64,000 nucleotides of DNA from Verrucomicrobiota bacterium (GTDB lineage: Bacteria > Verrucomicrobiota > Verrucomicrobiia > Limisphaerales > J093). The notes beneath the pieces were generated by a model. That model was given only the letters and a program-made list of their open reading frames with translations, did not search any database and had not been told where the DNA came from. Positions 8,338 through 16,705 of this stretch are shown here, piece by piece; position 1 is the first letter of the stretch, and every line of letters begins with the position of its first letter. Position numbers and translations under genes: made by a program. The stretch is from positions 1 to 64,000 of the forward strand of contig JAKQDD010000002.1 of NCBI GenBank assembly GCA_029556615.1, in the 5' to 3' direction.

Positions 8338-10683
8338 ATGATTGCGAACGACCTTCACTTCGGGGGATCAAGACGACGAGCGCGAGCACAGGCGCTCGTC
8401 AACAGCATCCTGGGGGCCCAGGCCCCACGCGTGTACGTTCAGGGGACCCAGTTCGCGCATCGCGCGACCTGGATGGACCGCGTGATCATTGGGATCGTGT
8501 GTGCCTGGGCTCGCCTCAACCCAGGCAAGCGTCCAGGCGAGATGGAGGCGGCCTCGTGGGCTGCGGAGACGCAACGGCTGCACCGAAACCTAGAGCTTCA
8601 GGGGCAGGACTGCATCGTCCTTGCGGCGCTTCCCCCCATGGGGGATCAGGACCTGGAGGTCGTGTCCGATGGCGGGGCGCTGCATGAGACCGCGCACGGC
8701 CTCTACACGCGACGCCATGCGTACACAACCAAGGAGGTGATGGACCTCATCGTAGACCGCTGGGACGAGGTCCCTGACTGGGGGTACTGCGAGCGCGCGC
8801 TCCTCGACATCACCAACGTCGTCAACGACCCTCAGATCGAGCGCGCCCTCATGGGCGAGTACCCTGGCACGACCTCCTACATCTTCGCGCTGCGTCGCTG
8901 GTCGTGGAACCGTGAGGCGCGTGCTCTTGAGACCGCACACGCCAACCCGGAGCATGACAAGCTGATCAGCCCCTACCAGGTAGCTACCTCCCTGCTCATA
9001 GCGCTTGGCCACGACGACGTGGACGTGCCCGAGCGGACCGAGTATATCGAGGTGGTACGCAAGGTGCGGCCCGCCGTAGCCCACATGGTCGAGCACGGCC
9101 GCCTGCGAGAGGTGGCGGAGTCGATGCGGACCATCGCGGTCGACGACTGTGACGAACCCCTCCGCATCGCGATCCGATTCGTCTCCCTCGTGTCTGAGGC
9201 GCTTGGCGAGGACGGGGAGGCCGGGATACGTATGCCAGGCGTGCCAGGCGCAATCACCTGCCCACAGTGCGGGTCGGCGAACGTGCGCGCCATCCTGCTT
9301 CCATCAACGGCGGATGACCGCGCACGAGGAACACGACGCGCACGCTGCTCCTGCGGGAGTTGTGGGACGCTCTGGAGCACCCGAGTTCAACCTAGCGAGG
9401 GTGATTCCGAAGGGTGCACCGTCGTAGACCTCGATGAGGTCGCTGGCGCGATTCAGTCCCTTGCCGCCGCCGCCAAGACGCAGCGAGACCAGAAGTCCAA
9501 CCACAAGAAGCCGGGGAAGGGACAGCCGGGGAGCGAGAAGGGCGAGAAGGGCGAGAAGGGCGAGGAGGCGGATAATGCAGCCGGGCAGGAGGCCGGTGCA
9601 GGAGGTCCGCAGGACCCCGACAAGGACGAGTCGGATGCGGGCAATCCAGCCGAAGCTGACCCCTCATTCGAGGTCGCCACCGAGGTGCTCGGGAAAACCA
9701 AAGAAGACGAGACGCCTACCCAGGTGGTCACGAACGTCCTTGACGACTTCGTGCAGGAGGTATGGAAGGAGCAGGAGCAAGCTGCCGTAGGGGCGGCTTA
9801 TCGTCCCTACGCGCCAGGCTGCGATGAGGTCGTCGTGCCGGAGCCGAGGGACCGATCGGCCGCGATTGAGTGTATCAGCAAGCTCCGCGACACGGCGGCG
9901 TCTGAGACTCAGGTGCTTCGGGAGGGGCTGCGTCGTCTCGTCGTGGGGATGCGGCGCACACGCGTCCTCCACGGGGTGGAGAACGGGGTTGACCTGTCCG
10001 AGCGCATGCTCGCCGACGTCGGCGCGGCCATCTCTGTCGGTGAGCCCCCGCAGCGGCCCTGGAAGCGACGCATGAACCGCGTCGACCCTCGCTTCTCCGC
10101 CATCGTCGTGTTGGACCAGTCGTTCTCCATGGAGAACTGGATGAGCCGGGCGGTTCAGACGATGCTAGCGATCGTAGACCCCATCGACGACCTGGGTTAC
10201 CCCGTCGCGGCGATAGGCTTTCAGGACAAAGAGTACCACCAAGAAGACGTGCTCCCCCTCGGGGACAACGCCAGCGAGTGTCACCGCTCGGGGTCGGGGG
10301 TGCGGGTCTTCGCCTACAAGCGGTTCGAGGAGCCGCTCAGCCTCGTGCAGCATCGCTTCGCGTCCGCCAAGGCGGACGGAGGGACCCCTATGGCCGAGGG
10401 CATCCAGGCGGCCCTAGAGTGGATGGCCGTGCGTCGCGAGACAACCCGCTTCATCTTCGTCGTGACCGACGGGTGTCCTAATCGCGGTACAGAGAGCGTC
10501 ATCGTGTCCCAGGTCGCGGAGACCGTGCGACGAGGAATCCTCATCGTCGGAGTTGGGGTCGGAGCGGGTACCGAGAAGACGATCAAGCTCTTCCATCCGA
10601 CCGGCGTGAGCGTCAAGACGTTCTCAGAGGTTCCAGACGTGCTCCTCAACGTCATCTCGGACCGACTGCGCGCCATGCACTGA
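8338..10683 (+). CDS. CobT-like large protein with C-terminal vWA domain
   Basis: 781 residues from ATG 8338, chosen because the promoter octamer lies exactly 37 nt upstream. The N-terminal 340 residues include GALHETAHGLYTRRHAY and DRWDEVPDWG, resembling the metallopeptidase-like fold of VWA-containing CobT-type proteins. A Cys4 zinc ribbon (CPQCGSANVRA...CSCGSCG) follows, then a low-complexity Lys/Gly/Glu linker (repeated GEKGEKGE). The C-terminal vWA domain has IVVLDQSFSM (DxSxS), GTPMAEG and IFVVTDG. It is followed at once by a CobS-like ATPase, the usual partner of such proteins. The pair resembles the CobS/CobT and MoxR/vWA chelatase-type remodelling systems; a client cannot be named. 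Confidence 0.8.
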   Translation: MIANDLHFGGSRRRARAQALVNSILGAQAPRVYVQGTQFAHRATWMDRVIIGIVCAWARLNPGKRPGEMEAASWAAETQRLHRNLELQGQDCIVLAALPPMGDQDLEVVSDGGALHETAHGLYTRRHAYTTKEVMDLIVDRWDEVPDWGYCERALLDITNVVNDPQIERALMGEYPGTTSYIFALRRWSWNREARALETAHANPEHDKLISPYQVATSLLIALGHDDVDVPERTEYIEVVRKVRPAVAHMVEHGRLREVAESMRTIAVDDCDEPLRIAIRFVSLVSEALGEDGEAGIRMPGVPGAITCPQCGSANVRAILLPSTADDRARGTRRARCSCGSCGTLWSTRVQPSEGDSEGCTVVDLDEVAGAIQSLAAAAKTQRDQKSNHKKPGKGQPGSEKGEKGEKGEEADNAAGQEAGAGGPQDPDKDESDAGNPAEADPSFEVATEVLGKTKEDETPTQVVTNVLDDFVQEVWKEQEQAAVGAAYRPYAPGCDEVVVPEPRDRSAAIECISKLRDTAASETQVLREGLRRLVVGMRRTRVLHGVENGVDLSERMLADVGAAISVGEPPQRPWKRRMNRVDPRFSAIVVLDQSFSMENWMSRAVQTMLAIVDPIDDLGYPVAAIGFQDKEYHQEDVLPLGDNASECHRSGSGVRVFAYKRFEEPLSLVQHRFASAKADGGTPMAEGIQAALEWMAVRRETTRFIFVVTDGCPNRGTESVIVSQVAETVRRGILIVGVGVGAGTEKTIKLFHPTGVSVKTFSEVPDVLLNVISDRLRAMH

Positions 10684-10688
10684 CCCGC

Positions 10689-10726
10689 TCAGCTCCCATT
10701 CCCGTCGTTGCCTAGCTCATCCTCTG
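10689..10726 (+). promoter_or_regulatory. TCAGCTCC-class promoter
   Basis: Perfect TCAGCTCC 38 nt before ATG 10727, inside the 43-bp gap between the vWA and ATPase genes. This is the only case with 38 rather than 37 nt. Confidence 0.7.
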
Positions 10727-11938
10727 ATGACGAACGTGTCCCAAGTATTGTGTCTTGAGTGCGGTTATCCACAGGACTACGCACTACACGACCACCTGAT
10801 CCACAGCCATGCGATGACGGTACGCCAGTACCTCGCGCAGCACCCAGACGCCACGACGGTATCTCCAAGACTCGCGGCGAAGATTGCATCCCAGGTAGAC
10901 CCGACCAGGCCCCGCAAGGCCGTCCGCGGCTCCCTGTCCATCAACCTAGCTGGGATACAATTCCCTGTCGACCTTCGAGTACCCTTGTCTGCGTGCCTTC
11001 CGCCGCCAGAAGACTACGTCTTACCGGACACCGGCGCGTCGAAGGTCTCCGTTCAGCACATCCTGACCTCGATCCGCAAGCGTCGCACCACGTGGGTCTA
11101 TGGCCCTACGGGCTCGGGCAAGGATGCGATCATCCACTTCGTGAGTGCCCTGTGTCGTATTCCCGGCCTGTTCGTGGAGTTTCGACCAGACAGCGACTCG
11201 TCAGCCAAGATCGCGTGCCGCAGCTTCCACAACGGGTCCACCGTGTGGGAGGAGGGGGAGGTCCTGCGCGCGATCTGCGACGGGTACGTGATTCGGGATG
11301 CGGACGGCAGCGTCGTGGATCGTGTGCCCTACCTCATCCTGCTATCGGACCTGGACCGCGCGAGCCCCGACCAGATGGAGATCTTCCGACCCATCATCGA
11401 CTCCATCTCTGGGCGCGTGCCGATGCCGAACGGGAAGATCCGTACCGTCCTCCGCGGGACCCAGTTCATCGCGACGGCTAACACCGTCGGATCTGGCGAG
11501 CGGACAGTCGACTACGTGACGGCTCAGCCGCAGGACATCTCGATGCTCAATCGCTTCGAGTGCTTCCATCGCCTCGACTACCCTGAATGGAACATCACCG
11601 CGGAGGCTCTACGGCGCCACTTTCCTGACCTCCTCGGAAAGTGTCCCGAGCTCGTCGATCGCCTCGGAGAGTTCGTCAAGGCGCTGCGCAAGGAGAATGG
11701 ACGCGTCCTCAAGACGCCGTTCAGCCATCGCGACGCGGTGGCGTGCTTCAACCACATCTCAGACCTCATCGAGGTGGCCGGCTGGACGGCGGTCACCGGA
11801 GACAAGAAGATCATCTTCGCCGGCATGCGGTCCTGGTTCCATCGCCTCCCCCCTGACGCGGTCTCCATCGCGCTTGGGATCGCCAACACCCACATGAAGG
11901 ACGTCGACGTCCCCAAGACGCTTGAAGCCTTCCCCTAG
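10727..11938 (+). CDS. CobS/MoxR-like AAA+ ATPase
   Basis: 403 residues. The N-terminal 60 residues contain a C2H2-like finger (CLECGYPQDYALHDHLIHSH followed by MTVRQYLAQHP), as seen in CobS-like and MucR-like proteins. The ATPase core starts with Walker A YGPTGSGKDAI (about residue 125), then a Walker B-like LILLSDLDRA, and sensor region QFIATANTVGSG. ISMLNRFECFHRLDYP is the typical CobS/MoxR arginine-finger segment. It forms a vWA/AAA+ pair with the preceding gene, presumably an ATP-driven remodelling or metal-insertion complex in the cytoplasm. It has its own TCAGCTCC promoter. Confidence 0.85.
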   Translation: MTNVSQVLCLECGYPQDYALHDHLIHSHAMTVRQYLAQHPDATTVSPRLAAKIASQVDPTRPRKAVRGSLSINLAGIQFPVDLRVPLSACLPPPEDYVLPDTGASKVSVQHILTSIRKRRTTWVYGPTGSGKDAIIHFVSALCRIPGLFVEFRPDSDSSAKIACRSFHNGSTVWEEGEVLRAICDGYVIRDADGSVVDRVPYLILLSDLDRASPDQMEIFRPIIDSISGRVPMPNGKIRTVLRGTQFIATANTVGSGERTVDYVTAQPQDISMLNRFECFHRLDYPEWNITAEALRRHFPDLLGKCPELVDRLGEFVKALRKENGRVLKTPFSHRDAVACFNHISDLIEVAGWTAVTGDKKIIFAGMRSWFHRLPPDAVSIALGIANTHMKDVDVPKTLEAFP

Positions 11939-11947
11939 GAGACGTCC

Positions 11948-12283
11948 ATGGCCCAATCAGAACCCAACCTGCGCGTCGTCGCGCAGCTACAACCCGACAC
12001 CGACGCTCCCGACCTCGGGCCCCTGTTGTCCAGCGAGCTCGCCAAGCGGAGCAACTGCCCGAGCTTCGGGGCTTTCCTGGAGGGGCATCCCGAATGTTCG
12101 GACTGCTGCGTGAGGCGCGCGTGTGAGGTGCGCCTCACGCAGCACCTGTTGACCGAAGCGAGCGCGCTCCAGCGTCTGGACAACATCTCAAGCGCAGCGA
12201 ACGTGTCGGACCTCGTCGGCCCGGCCGCCGCTACGGGGCTGCGGATACCTACCGCCGTGAGACGTGGACTAAAGACCTCCTAG
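11948..12283 (+). CDS. Small cysteine-containing hypothetical protein
   Basis: 111 residues starting MAQSEPNLRVV, nine bp after the ATPase stop, with a GGAGA ribosome site. Five cysteines occur between residues 38 and 60 (including CSDCCVRRAC), compatible with an Fe-S or zinc site. It is probably the third gene of the CobT/CobS-like transcript. It overlaps the convergent gene by 4 bp. Function unknown. Confidence 0.65.
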   Translation: MAQSEPNLRVVAQLQPDTDAPDLGPLLSSELAKRSNCPSFGAFLEGHPECSDCCVRRACEVRLTQHLLTEASALQRLDNISSAANVSDLVGPAAATGLRIPTAVRRGLKTS

Positions 12284-12534
12284 CGGCGCAGGTACGCAGC
12301 GGCCACCTTGAACCCCTGCGCGGTCAGGGCGTCACGTCGCGTGGTCACCCACCCCTTGGAGGCCGCGTGGTCCAGGTAGGGAGATCCTCGCTCCTCGTCT
12401 GGGATGACGGGCTGCACGCGACACACCTGCCGGTTGGCCCACTCGGTGAGGCGCTGTCGCGTCATCTCGGCCACGAAGTCTGCTTCTCCGGTGAGGGTTT
12501 TCTTCGGTTTCGTTTCGATCTTGTCGTTCTGCAT
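12280..12534 (-). CDS. Small hypothetical protein
   Basis: 84 residues starting MQNDKIETKPKKTLTGE, with a C-terminal half rich in Arg and Ala (RRDALTAQGFKVAAAYLRR). The ATG lies 2 bp after the stop of the sliding-clamp gene, so the two are probably coupled. No family is recognised. A role linked to the clamp is only a guess from position. Confidence 0.65.
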   Translation of the reverse strand: MQNDKIETKPKKTLTGEADFVAEMTRQRLTEWANRQVCRVQPVIPDEERGSPYLDHAASKGWVTTRRDALTAQGFKVAAAYLRR

Positions 12535-12536
12535 GG

Positions 12537-13778
12537 TTAGGCTCGCATGGGCATGAGGGCTGTGACAGCGTCGTTGGGGTCCGTGTCTTCCTGGTCGAAC
12601 AGGTCTCCAAAGGGCACGTCCCTCACGTACAGGGGGCTGAGCTCGGGGTCGTTGGACCTGGAGGACGACGCGCGCTCGATGCGCGTCGTCACGGCATTCT
12701 CGGTGATGGATCGCACCACCTGCGACAAGTAGCGTACTCCCACGACGGAGTGGAAAGGCTCCAAGTCCCCCTTCGTCCACTCGATGGGGATTGTCCAGCG
12801 CAGTGCCGTGTCGCCGATGTTGATCGTCAGCACCCCGTTGTTCACGTCGAGGACGACGGAGCTCTTCTCCGTCTTAGCGGCCTGGGTGACGACCTCCGCC
12901 ACCGTGCTTCGGAGCAGGGGAGCGCTCATGTCGAACCCGATGTACTCCCCTGTTGCTGACGGCAGGAGGGCGTCGTACGGGGGGAACGAGTCTACGTGCG
13001 ACATGAACACGTTCTGCCCCCCGCAGCGGGCCATCCACGTCATGCTGTCGCGGGCAGGGTTCTTGAGCAGGTAGGTCGTAGGTTCCTGGAACCGGGTCAG
13101 CGCCCGCATGGCCTTGCGCGGGATGCCGAACTTTTCAACCTTGGTGGCGGTGATGAGGGGGGATCGCAGACGACGGACCACGAGGATGTGTCCGTTCGTT
13201 GCGACCCCCTGCACGAGGCCCGGAGACACCTCGACGGGAGCCCAGCCGATCTGACTGCGCGTTTCGTCCTCTCCCACGAAGGGCTGCATCATGTCGATGA
13301 GCCCACGAAGCAGGGGGGTGGGTAGGTGGCCCACCTCCTCGAGGGGCGCGACCCTCTCGTTCCAGAGAGCGGCTGGGTCATCGCTCGTGGTGATTCCCGC
13401 GCCTCCGACACCCTCCGCAACCTCCCCGTCCTCCCTGAGGATGAACACCTTGCTCCCGTCGAACTGGATCGCGGAGGGTCGCGTGGTCTTGAGGATTTCT
13501 GCGCTGAGCTCGTCCACCTTCCCCGCGACACGAACCCCCGTGCTGTTGACGACGGGCACGTCGGTACGAGTCATGTAGACGTTGTCGGGATCCGCCGAGC
13601 AGGCGGTAGAGAACACGGAGATCGCGTCCCCCTCGACGAGGAAGAGCGGAGGAATGTAGCGGTCCTTGACGTGGTTCGCCGCCTCAACGAGGGTCTGCGC
13701 GGTTCGCTTTCCAGGCAGGAAGCGAACCAGCCCCTTCTTCAGACGAGACCGAGACGGTTCGGGTGGGGTCTTCTTCAT
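12537..13778 (-). CDS. DNA sliding clamp-like protein (DnaN family)
   Basis: 413 residues from ATG 13778 (an in-frame upstream ATG at 13910 exists, but the sequence before 13778 looks non-coding). Beta-clamp features appear in order: GVATNGHILVVRRL (ATDGHRLA-like), FGIPRKAMRAL (LPRKAVLEL-like), SFPPYDALLP (FPDY..VLP-like), a third-domain start MSAPLLRSTVAEVV, VVLDVNNGVLTINIG, and FHSVVGVRYLSQVVRSI (FNVKYLLDVL-like). A toroidal clamp would tether the replicative polymerase. The N-terminal domain is diverged. No polymerase or loader is in the window. Confidence 0.75.
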   Translation of the reverse strand: MKKTPPEPSRSRLKKGLVRFLPGKRTAQTLVEAANHVKDRYIPPLFLVEGDAISVFSTACSADPDNVYMTRTDVPVVNSTGVRVAGKVDELSAEILKTTRPSAIQFDGSKVFILREDGEVAEGVGGAGITTSDDPAALWNERVAPLEEVGHLPTPLLRGLIDMMQPFVGEDETRSQIGWAPVEVSPGLVQGVATNGHILVVRRLRSPLITATKVEKFGIPRKAMRALTRFQEPTTYLLKNPARDSMTWMARCGGQNVFMSHVDSFPPYDALLPSATGEYIGFDMSAPLLRSTVAEVVTQAAKTEKSSVVLDVNNGVLTINIGDTALRWTIPIEWTKGDLEPFHSVVGVRYLSQVVRSITENAVTTRIERASSSRSNDPELSPLYVRDVPFGDLFDQEDTDPNDAVTALMPMRA

Positions 13779-13815
13779 GGGATGGGGTGTCCTGAGCGTG
13801 AGAGTTAGGTATCGT

Positions 13816-13852
13816 TCAGCTCCACTGATACCCGTTAGAGCTATTGATCCCC
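13816..13852 (+). promoter_or_regulatory. TCAGCTCC-class promoter
   Basis: Perfect TCAGCTCC 37 nt before ATG 13853; CTATT occupies the -10 position. It also fixes the start at 13853 rather than the in-frame TTG 13844. Confidence 0.75.
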
Positions 13853-15034
13853 ATGAACCAGACCCCGCTATCAGAGCTGATCGACTCTTCCCGTGCCTGT
13901 ATCCCAGCACACGGGCGTGTTCCGACCGTCATCTACGCCGCAGGGGGTGGGGCGGAAGCTGCCGCCGTCCTCCAGCGAACGATCGGCTGCACGAACGTCC
14001 TCATGGACGCAGGATCTCCCTACAGTCGGGAGGCTGTCACGCAGGTCGTGGGCCAGCGCATGCAGACCCGCATGGAGAATGGTGTTCGAGTCGGTGGGGC
14101 AACGAGCTTCGCGGCCTCGCACCTCTTGGCCTCGGCCGCTTGGGTCCGCGCGAGCTCGTGCGCGACTCTGGAGGAGCAGGCGCGGGGCCTTCCCGTAGGA
14201 GCCGCGGTGACCTGCACGCTCTCCGGCGTGACCTCGACTCGTGACCACGGGGACGAGGCGTACGTGGTGGTCCGGTTCGGCCCGAGCGGCCATAACACCA
14301 TCGAGGCACACATCTTGTGGCAGCACGGGCAGAAGGTGTGCGACCGGGCTCAGCAGTCCGAGATCGCAGGGCTCGCAGTGCTCCGTGCCCTCCTAGGGGC
14401 GCGTGAGCGCGTCGAGGGGATCATCGACTCGGGTCTGTGGTCCGCCTGGGGGATCGAGTCCATCTCGTGGCGCGGCCACTACAAGCGCGTCGTCTCCCTG
14501 CCCCCCGAGGGTCAGGATGCCTACCTGCCTGCGTTCGGGACGGAGTGGATCCCGCTACCCAAGCTCGACCCCACGACCCACTACCTCTTCTCGGGGTCGT
14601 TCCGGCCGCTGCACTACGGTCACCTGCACAACCGCACCCAGGTGGACCTCCACACGGGCCGGCGCGGCATCCTCCAGTTGTCGCGCAACCACCCGAAGAA
14701 GGGTCCCATCGAGCCTGAGCGCATCCAAGAGGTCGCTGCCGCTACCTACGGGGTATGTGACCTGCTGGTCGGAGAGGATGACGGGCGCTACGCGGACAAG
14801 GTGGCCCGTTGGGGTCTGGACGTGGCACTCGGGACGGACGTGTACCCCCATATCTCCAGAACCGACTGCGCACAGATTGCTGGAATGGGGCGCAATCTCC
14901 TCCTCATCGATCGCCTCTGCGACGACACTGAGATGCCACGCAAGCTCAAGGGGATCGCGGACGCCGCCTCCTTCGGGTTCCCGCTGGTCTACTGCTCGCC
15001 CTACAAGGTGAGCTCGACGATCCTGCGCCCTTAG
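13853..15034 (+). CDS. CinA-like domain fused to an NMN/cytidylyltransferase-type nucleotidyltransferase
   Basis: 393 residues. Residues about 1-180 resemble the CinA/PncC amidase domain (IYAAGGGAEAAAVLQRT, ASHLLASAAWVRA, VTCTLSGVTSTRDHGDEAYVVV). Residues about 240-393 form a nucleotidyltransferase with FSGSFRPLHYGHLHNRTQ (the G-x-F-x-P-x-H-x-GH signature) and a C-terminal KVSSTILRP (the ISST(x)R motif). Fusions of these two domains exist and fit pyridine nucleotide metabolism: NMN deamidation plus adenylylation. With the nicotinamidase at 7.2 kb it suggests NAD salvage. Substrate specificity is inferred. Confidence 0.78.
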   Translation: MNQTPLSELIDSSRACIPAHGRVPTVIYAAGGGAEAAAVLQRTIGCTNVLMDAGSPYSREAVTQVVGQRMQTRMENGVRVGGATSFAASHLLASAAWVRASSCATLEEQARGLPVGAAVTCTLSGVTSTRDHGDEAYVVVRFGPSGHNTIEAHILWQHGQKVCDRAQQSEIAGLAVLRALLGARERVEGIIDSGLWSAWGIESISWRGHYKRVVSLPPEGQDAYLPAFGTEWIPLPKLDPTTHYLFSGSFRPLHYGHLHNRTQVDLHTGRRGILQLSRNHPKKGPIEPERIQEVAAATYGVCDLLVGEDDGRYADKVARWGLDVALGTDVYPHISRTDCAQIAGMGRNLLLIDRLCDDTEMPRKLKGIADAASFGFPLVYCSPYKVSSTILRP

Positions 15035-15058
15035 CATGCGTGCGTGCCCCGTAGGTCA

Positions 15059-15075
15059 AGCTTCCGGAGGAAGCT
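15059..15075. terminator. Hairpin between convergent genes
   Basis: A perfect 7-bp stem (AGCTTCC / GGAAGCT, 3-nt loop) lies between convergent genes ending at 15034 and 15074. It has no U-run, so it could be a weak terminator or mRNA-end hairpin. Confidence 0.35.
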
Positions 15076-15850
15076 ACGCCCCCGGATGTCGGACGCACAG
15101 GACTTGACCATCAACCCTGGCGACCGGGACGATCCCGCTTCCGATCGCTAGCGCCAGGCGCGCGGCCTCGTCGAGCGGCCAGCCCCCCGCCGCGCACATC
15201 CCCGCCCACGCGAGGACTTCAACCCCCTGCTCGTACACGTCGATCCCGTGCTCCCCCGCGACCGCCGCTAGCACCGACAGCGCTGAGTAGTCCTCCCACC
15301 TGGCGGTCAGGCGTCGGAGGGTGCGCCTGACCCACCCAGGAGCGCGCAGCAGCCACCAGGAGTGCGGGGGCACGACGTGCCTGACCTCCCGGCCCACCTC
15401 GTGCAGCGCCCGCAGGACCGCGCGGCAGGACTGCACCTGCACGCCCCCACAGCACCAGGCGGCCTGGTGCCGCAGCGCCCCGCGCATGAGGCTCCAGGCC
15501 ACGGGACCTCCGAGGTCGGGAAGCCGCTGGAGCACGACCGCGGAGATCGACAGCCCCCCGGGTCGCCAGGAGGGCACGGTCGCGCGTACGACCCCCACCG
15601 CCTGGCGCGGGTCCTTCCTCGTGGTGTAGTGGAGCATCGCGCGTTGAACGGTCGTGACGCTGTGCGCCCTGACGTCGCGCAGGATGGCCTGCATGCACGC
15701 AGGAAGGTCGTCGCAGGGCACGGGGACGTCCCAGGGGATGGGCGAGGTGCTCGGAGCCCAGTCGGCCTGCCCGAAGACCCCGAAGAGCTCCAGGGCGCGC
15801 GTCCGGCGGCCAAGTGCCGCCACCTCGTCAGGTGTCCACCGCAGCGTCAA
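15074..15850 (-). CDS. Hypothetical protein
   Basis: 258 residues, TTG start at 15850 overlapping the preceding gene by 23 bp, beginning MTLRWTPDEVAALGRR. It is rich in Ala, Arg and Trp with helical character (AWCCGGVQVQSCRAVLRALHE, VRRTLRRLTARWEDYSALS). I do not recognise a family. The position suggests co-expression with the membrane protein and methyltransferase upstream. The start is uncertain because an alternative internal start could be used. Confidence 0.6.
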   Translation of the reverse strand: MTLRWTPDEVAALGRRTRALELFGVFGQADWAPSTSPIPWDVPVPCDDLPACMQAILRDVRAHSVTTVQRAMLHYTTRKDPRQAVGVVRATVPSWRPGGLSISAVVLQRLPDLGGPVAWSLMRGALRHQAAWCCGGVQVQSCRAVLRALHEVGREVRHVVPPHSWWLLRAPGWVRRTLRRLTARWEDYSALSVLAAVAGEHGIDVYEQGVEVLAWAGMCAAGGWPLDEAARLALAIGSGIVPVARVDGQVLCVRHPGA

Positions 15851-16670
15851 TCAGCACCATGCGACGCGCGCCCGGCACGTACCCGAGGGGAAAGAAGCCA
15901 CCCGCGCTCGCCACCAGGCCCCACCAGACCGGAGTGTGCGGGGCGATCCCCATCACGACCTCGGTGGCCGCGTAGATCAGGAGTCTTGAGGCCCAGTCGC
16001 CGCCGAGGGTGGTGTCCACCCAGGACAGGACGTCCGTCAGGATCTGGTTCAGCTGGACGGTGAGCAGGAGGAGGTGCTTCCACGTCACCTCGTACAAGGG
16101 TGACAGGACGATGGTTCGGCTCGCCGCGGGCCACGGACGTACCCGCTCGGTGCGCGCGAGGCGTGCGGCCTTGCGCAGGGAGGCCACCTCGACCTCCACA
16201 CCCCACTCGACGCGCAGCGTGCTGCGCACGATGGCGAGGACGCGGTTGCGGTCCCTGCGCTGCCCGTGGACCTGCTGGAGCCACGAGAGCGCGTAGGCCG
16301 TACGCTGCTGAAGGAACAGGACGAGCGCGTTGGGGGGCGGGTCCGACGCCTCGTGCAGGTGGGCGACCCCCCAGGGGGGAGGCCCCTCCTCGGTCACGGG
16401 CACCACGTACGGGACGACGGGGACCCGCTTGTGTACCTCGTTCGTGCCCGCGCGCCTGCGGACCTCCTCCTCGGTGGGCTTGCGCGCCTTCGCGGGGCAA
16501 AGGTCGCACGTCTCGCGGTGCGCCCGCACCGCGTCTAGCAGGCTCCGCGTCGCGGAACTGCTCCAGCAGAGGGGCTTGTCCCGACAGGCCCAGACGTACC
16601 CGACCCCGCGGTAGCTGCCCCTGCTGCGCGAGAACAGGTCGGGGCGTGGGGGAAGGTCAGGCCACAACAT
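15828..16670 (-). CDS. Hypothetical protein with C-terminal hydrophobic segments
   Basis: 280 residues from ATG 16670, 35 bp after the methyltransferase stop. The N-terminal third has Cys pairs (CRDKPLCW, CDLCPAK). The C-terminal 100 residues contain two hydrophobic stretches (TWKHLLLLTVQLNQILTDVL and LLIYAATEVVMGI... through VWWGLVASAGGFFPLGYVPG), so it may be membrane-associated. No family is recognised. It is part of the minus-strand run 17557 to 15074. Confidence 0.6.
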   Translation of the reverse strand: MLWPDLPPRPDLFSRSRGSYRGVGYVWACRDKPLCWSSSATRSLLDAVRAHRETCDLCPAKARKPTEEEVRRRAGTNEVHKRVPVVPYVVPVTEEGPPPWGVAHLHEASDPPPNALVLFLQQRTAYALSWLQQVHGQRRDRNRVLAIVRSTLRVEWGVEVEVASLRKAARLARTERVRPWPAASRTIVLSPLYEVTWKHLLLLTVQLNQILTDVLSWVDTTLGGDWASRLLIYAATEVVMGIAPHTPVWWGLVASAGGFFPLGYVPGARRMVLIDAAVDT

Positions 16671-16705
16671 GCGGGGAGGTTCGCGGTCGAAGGGCGCGGG
16701 AGCTG

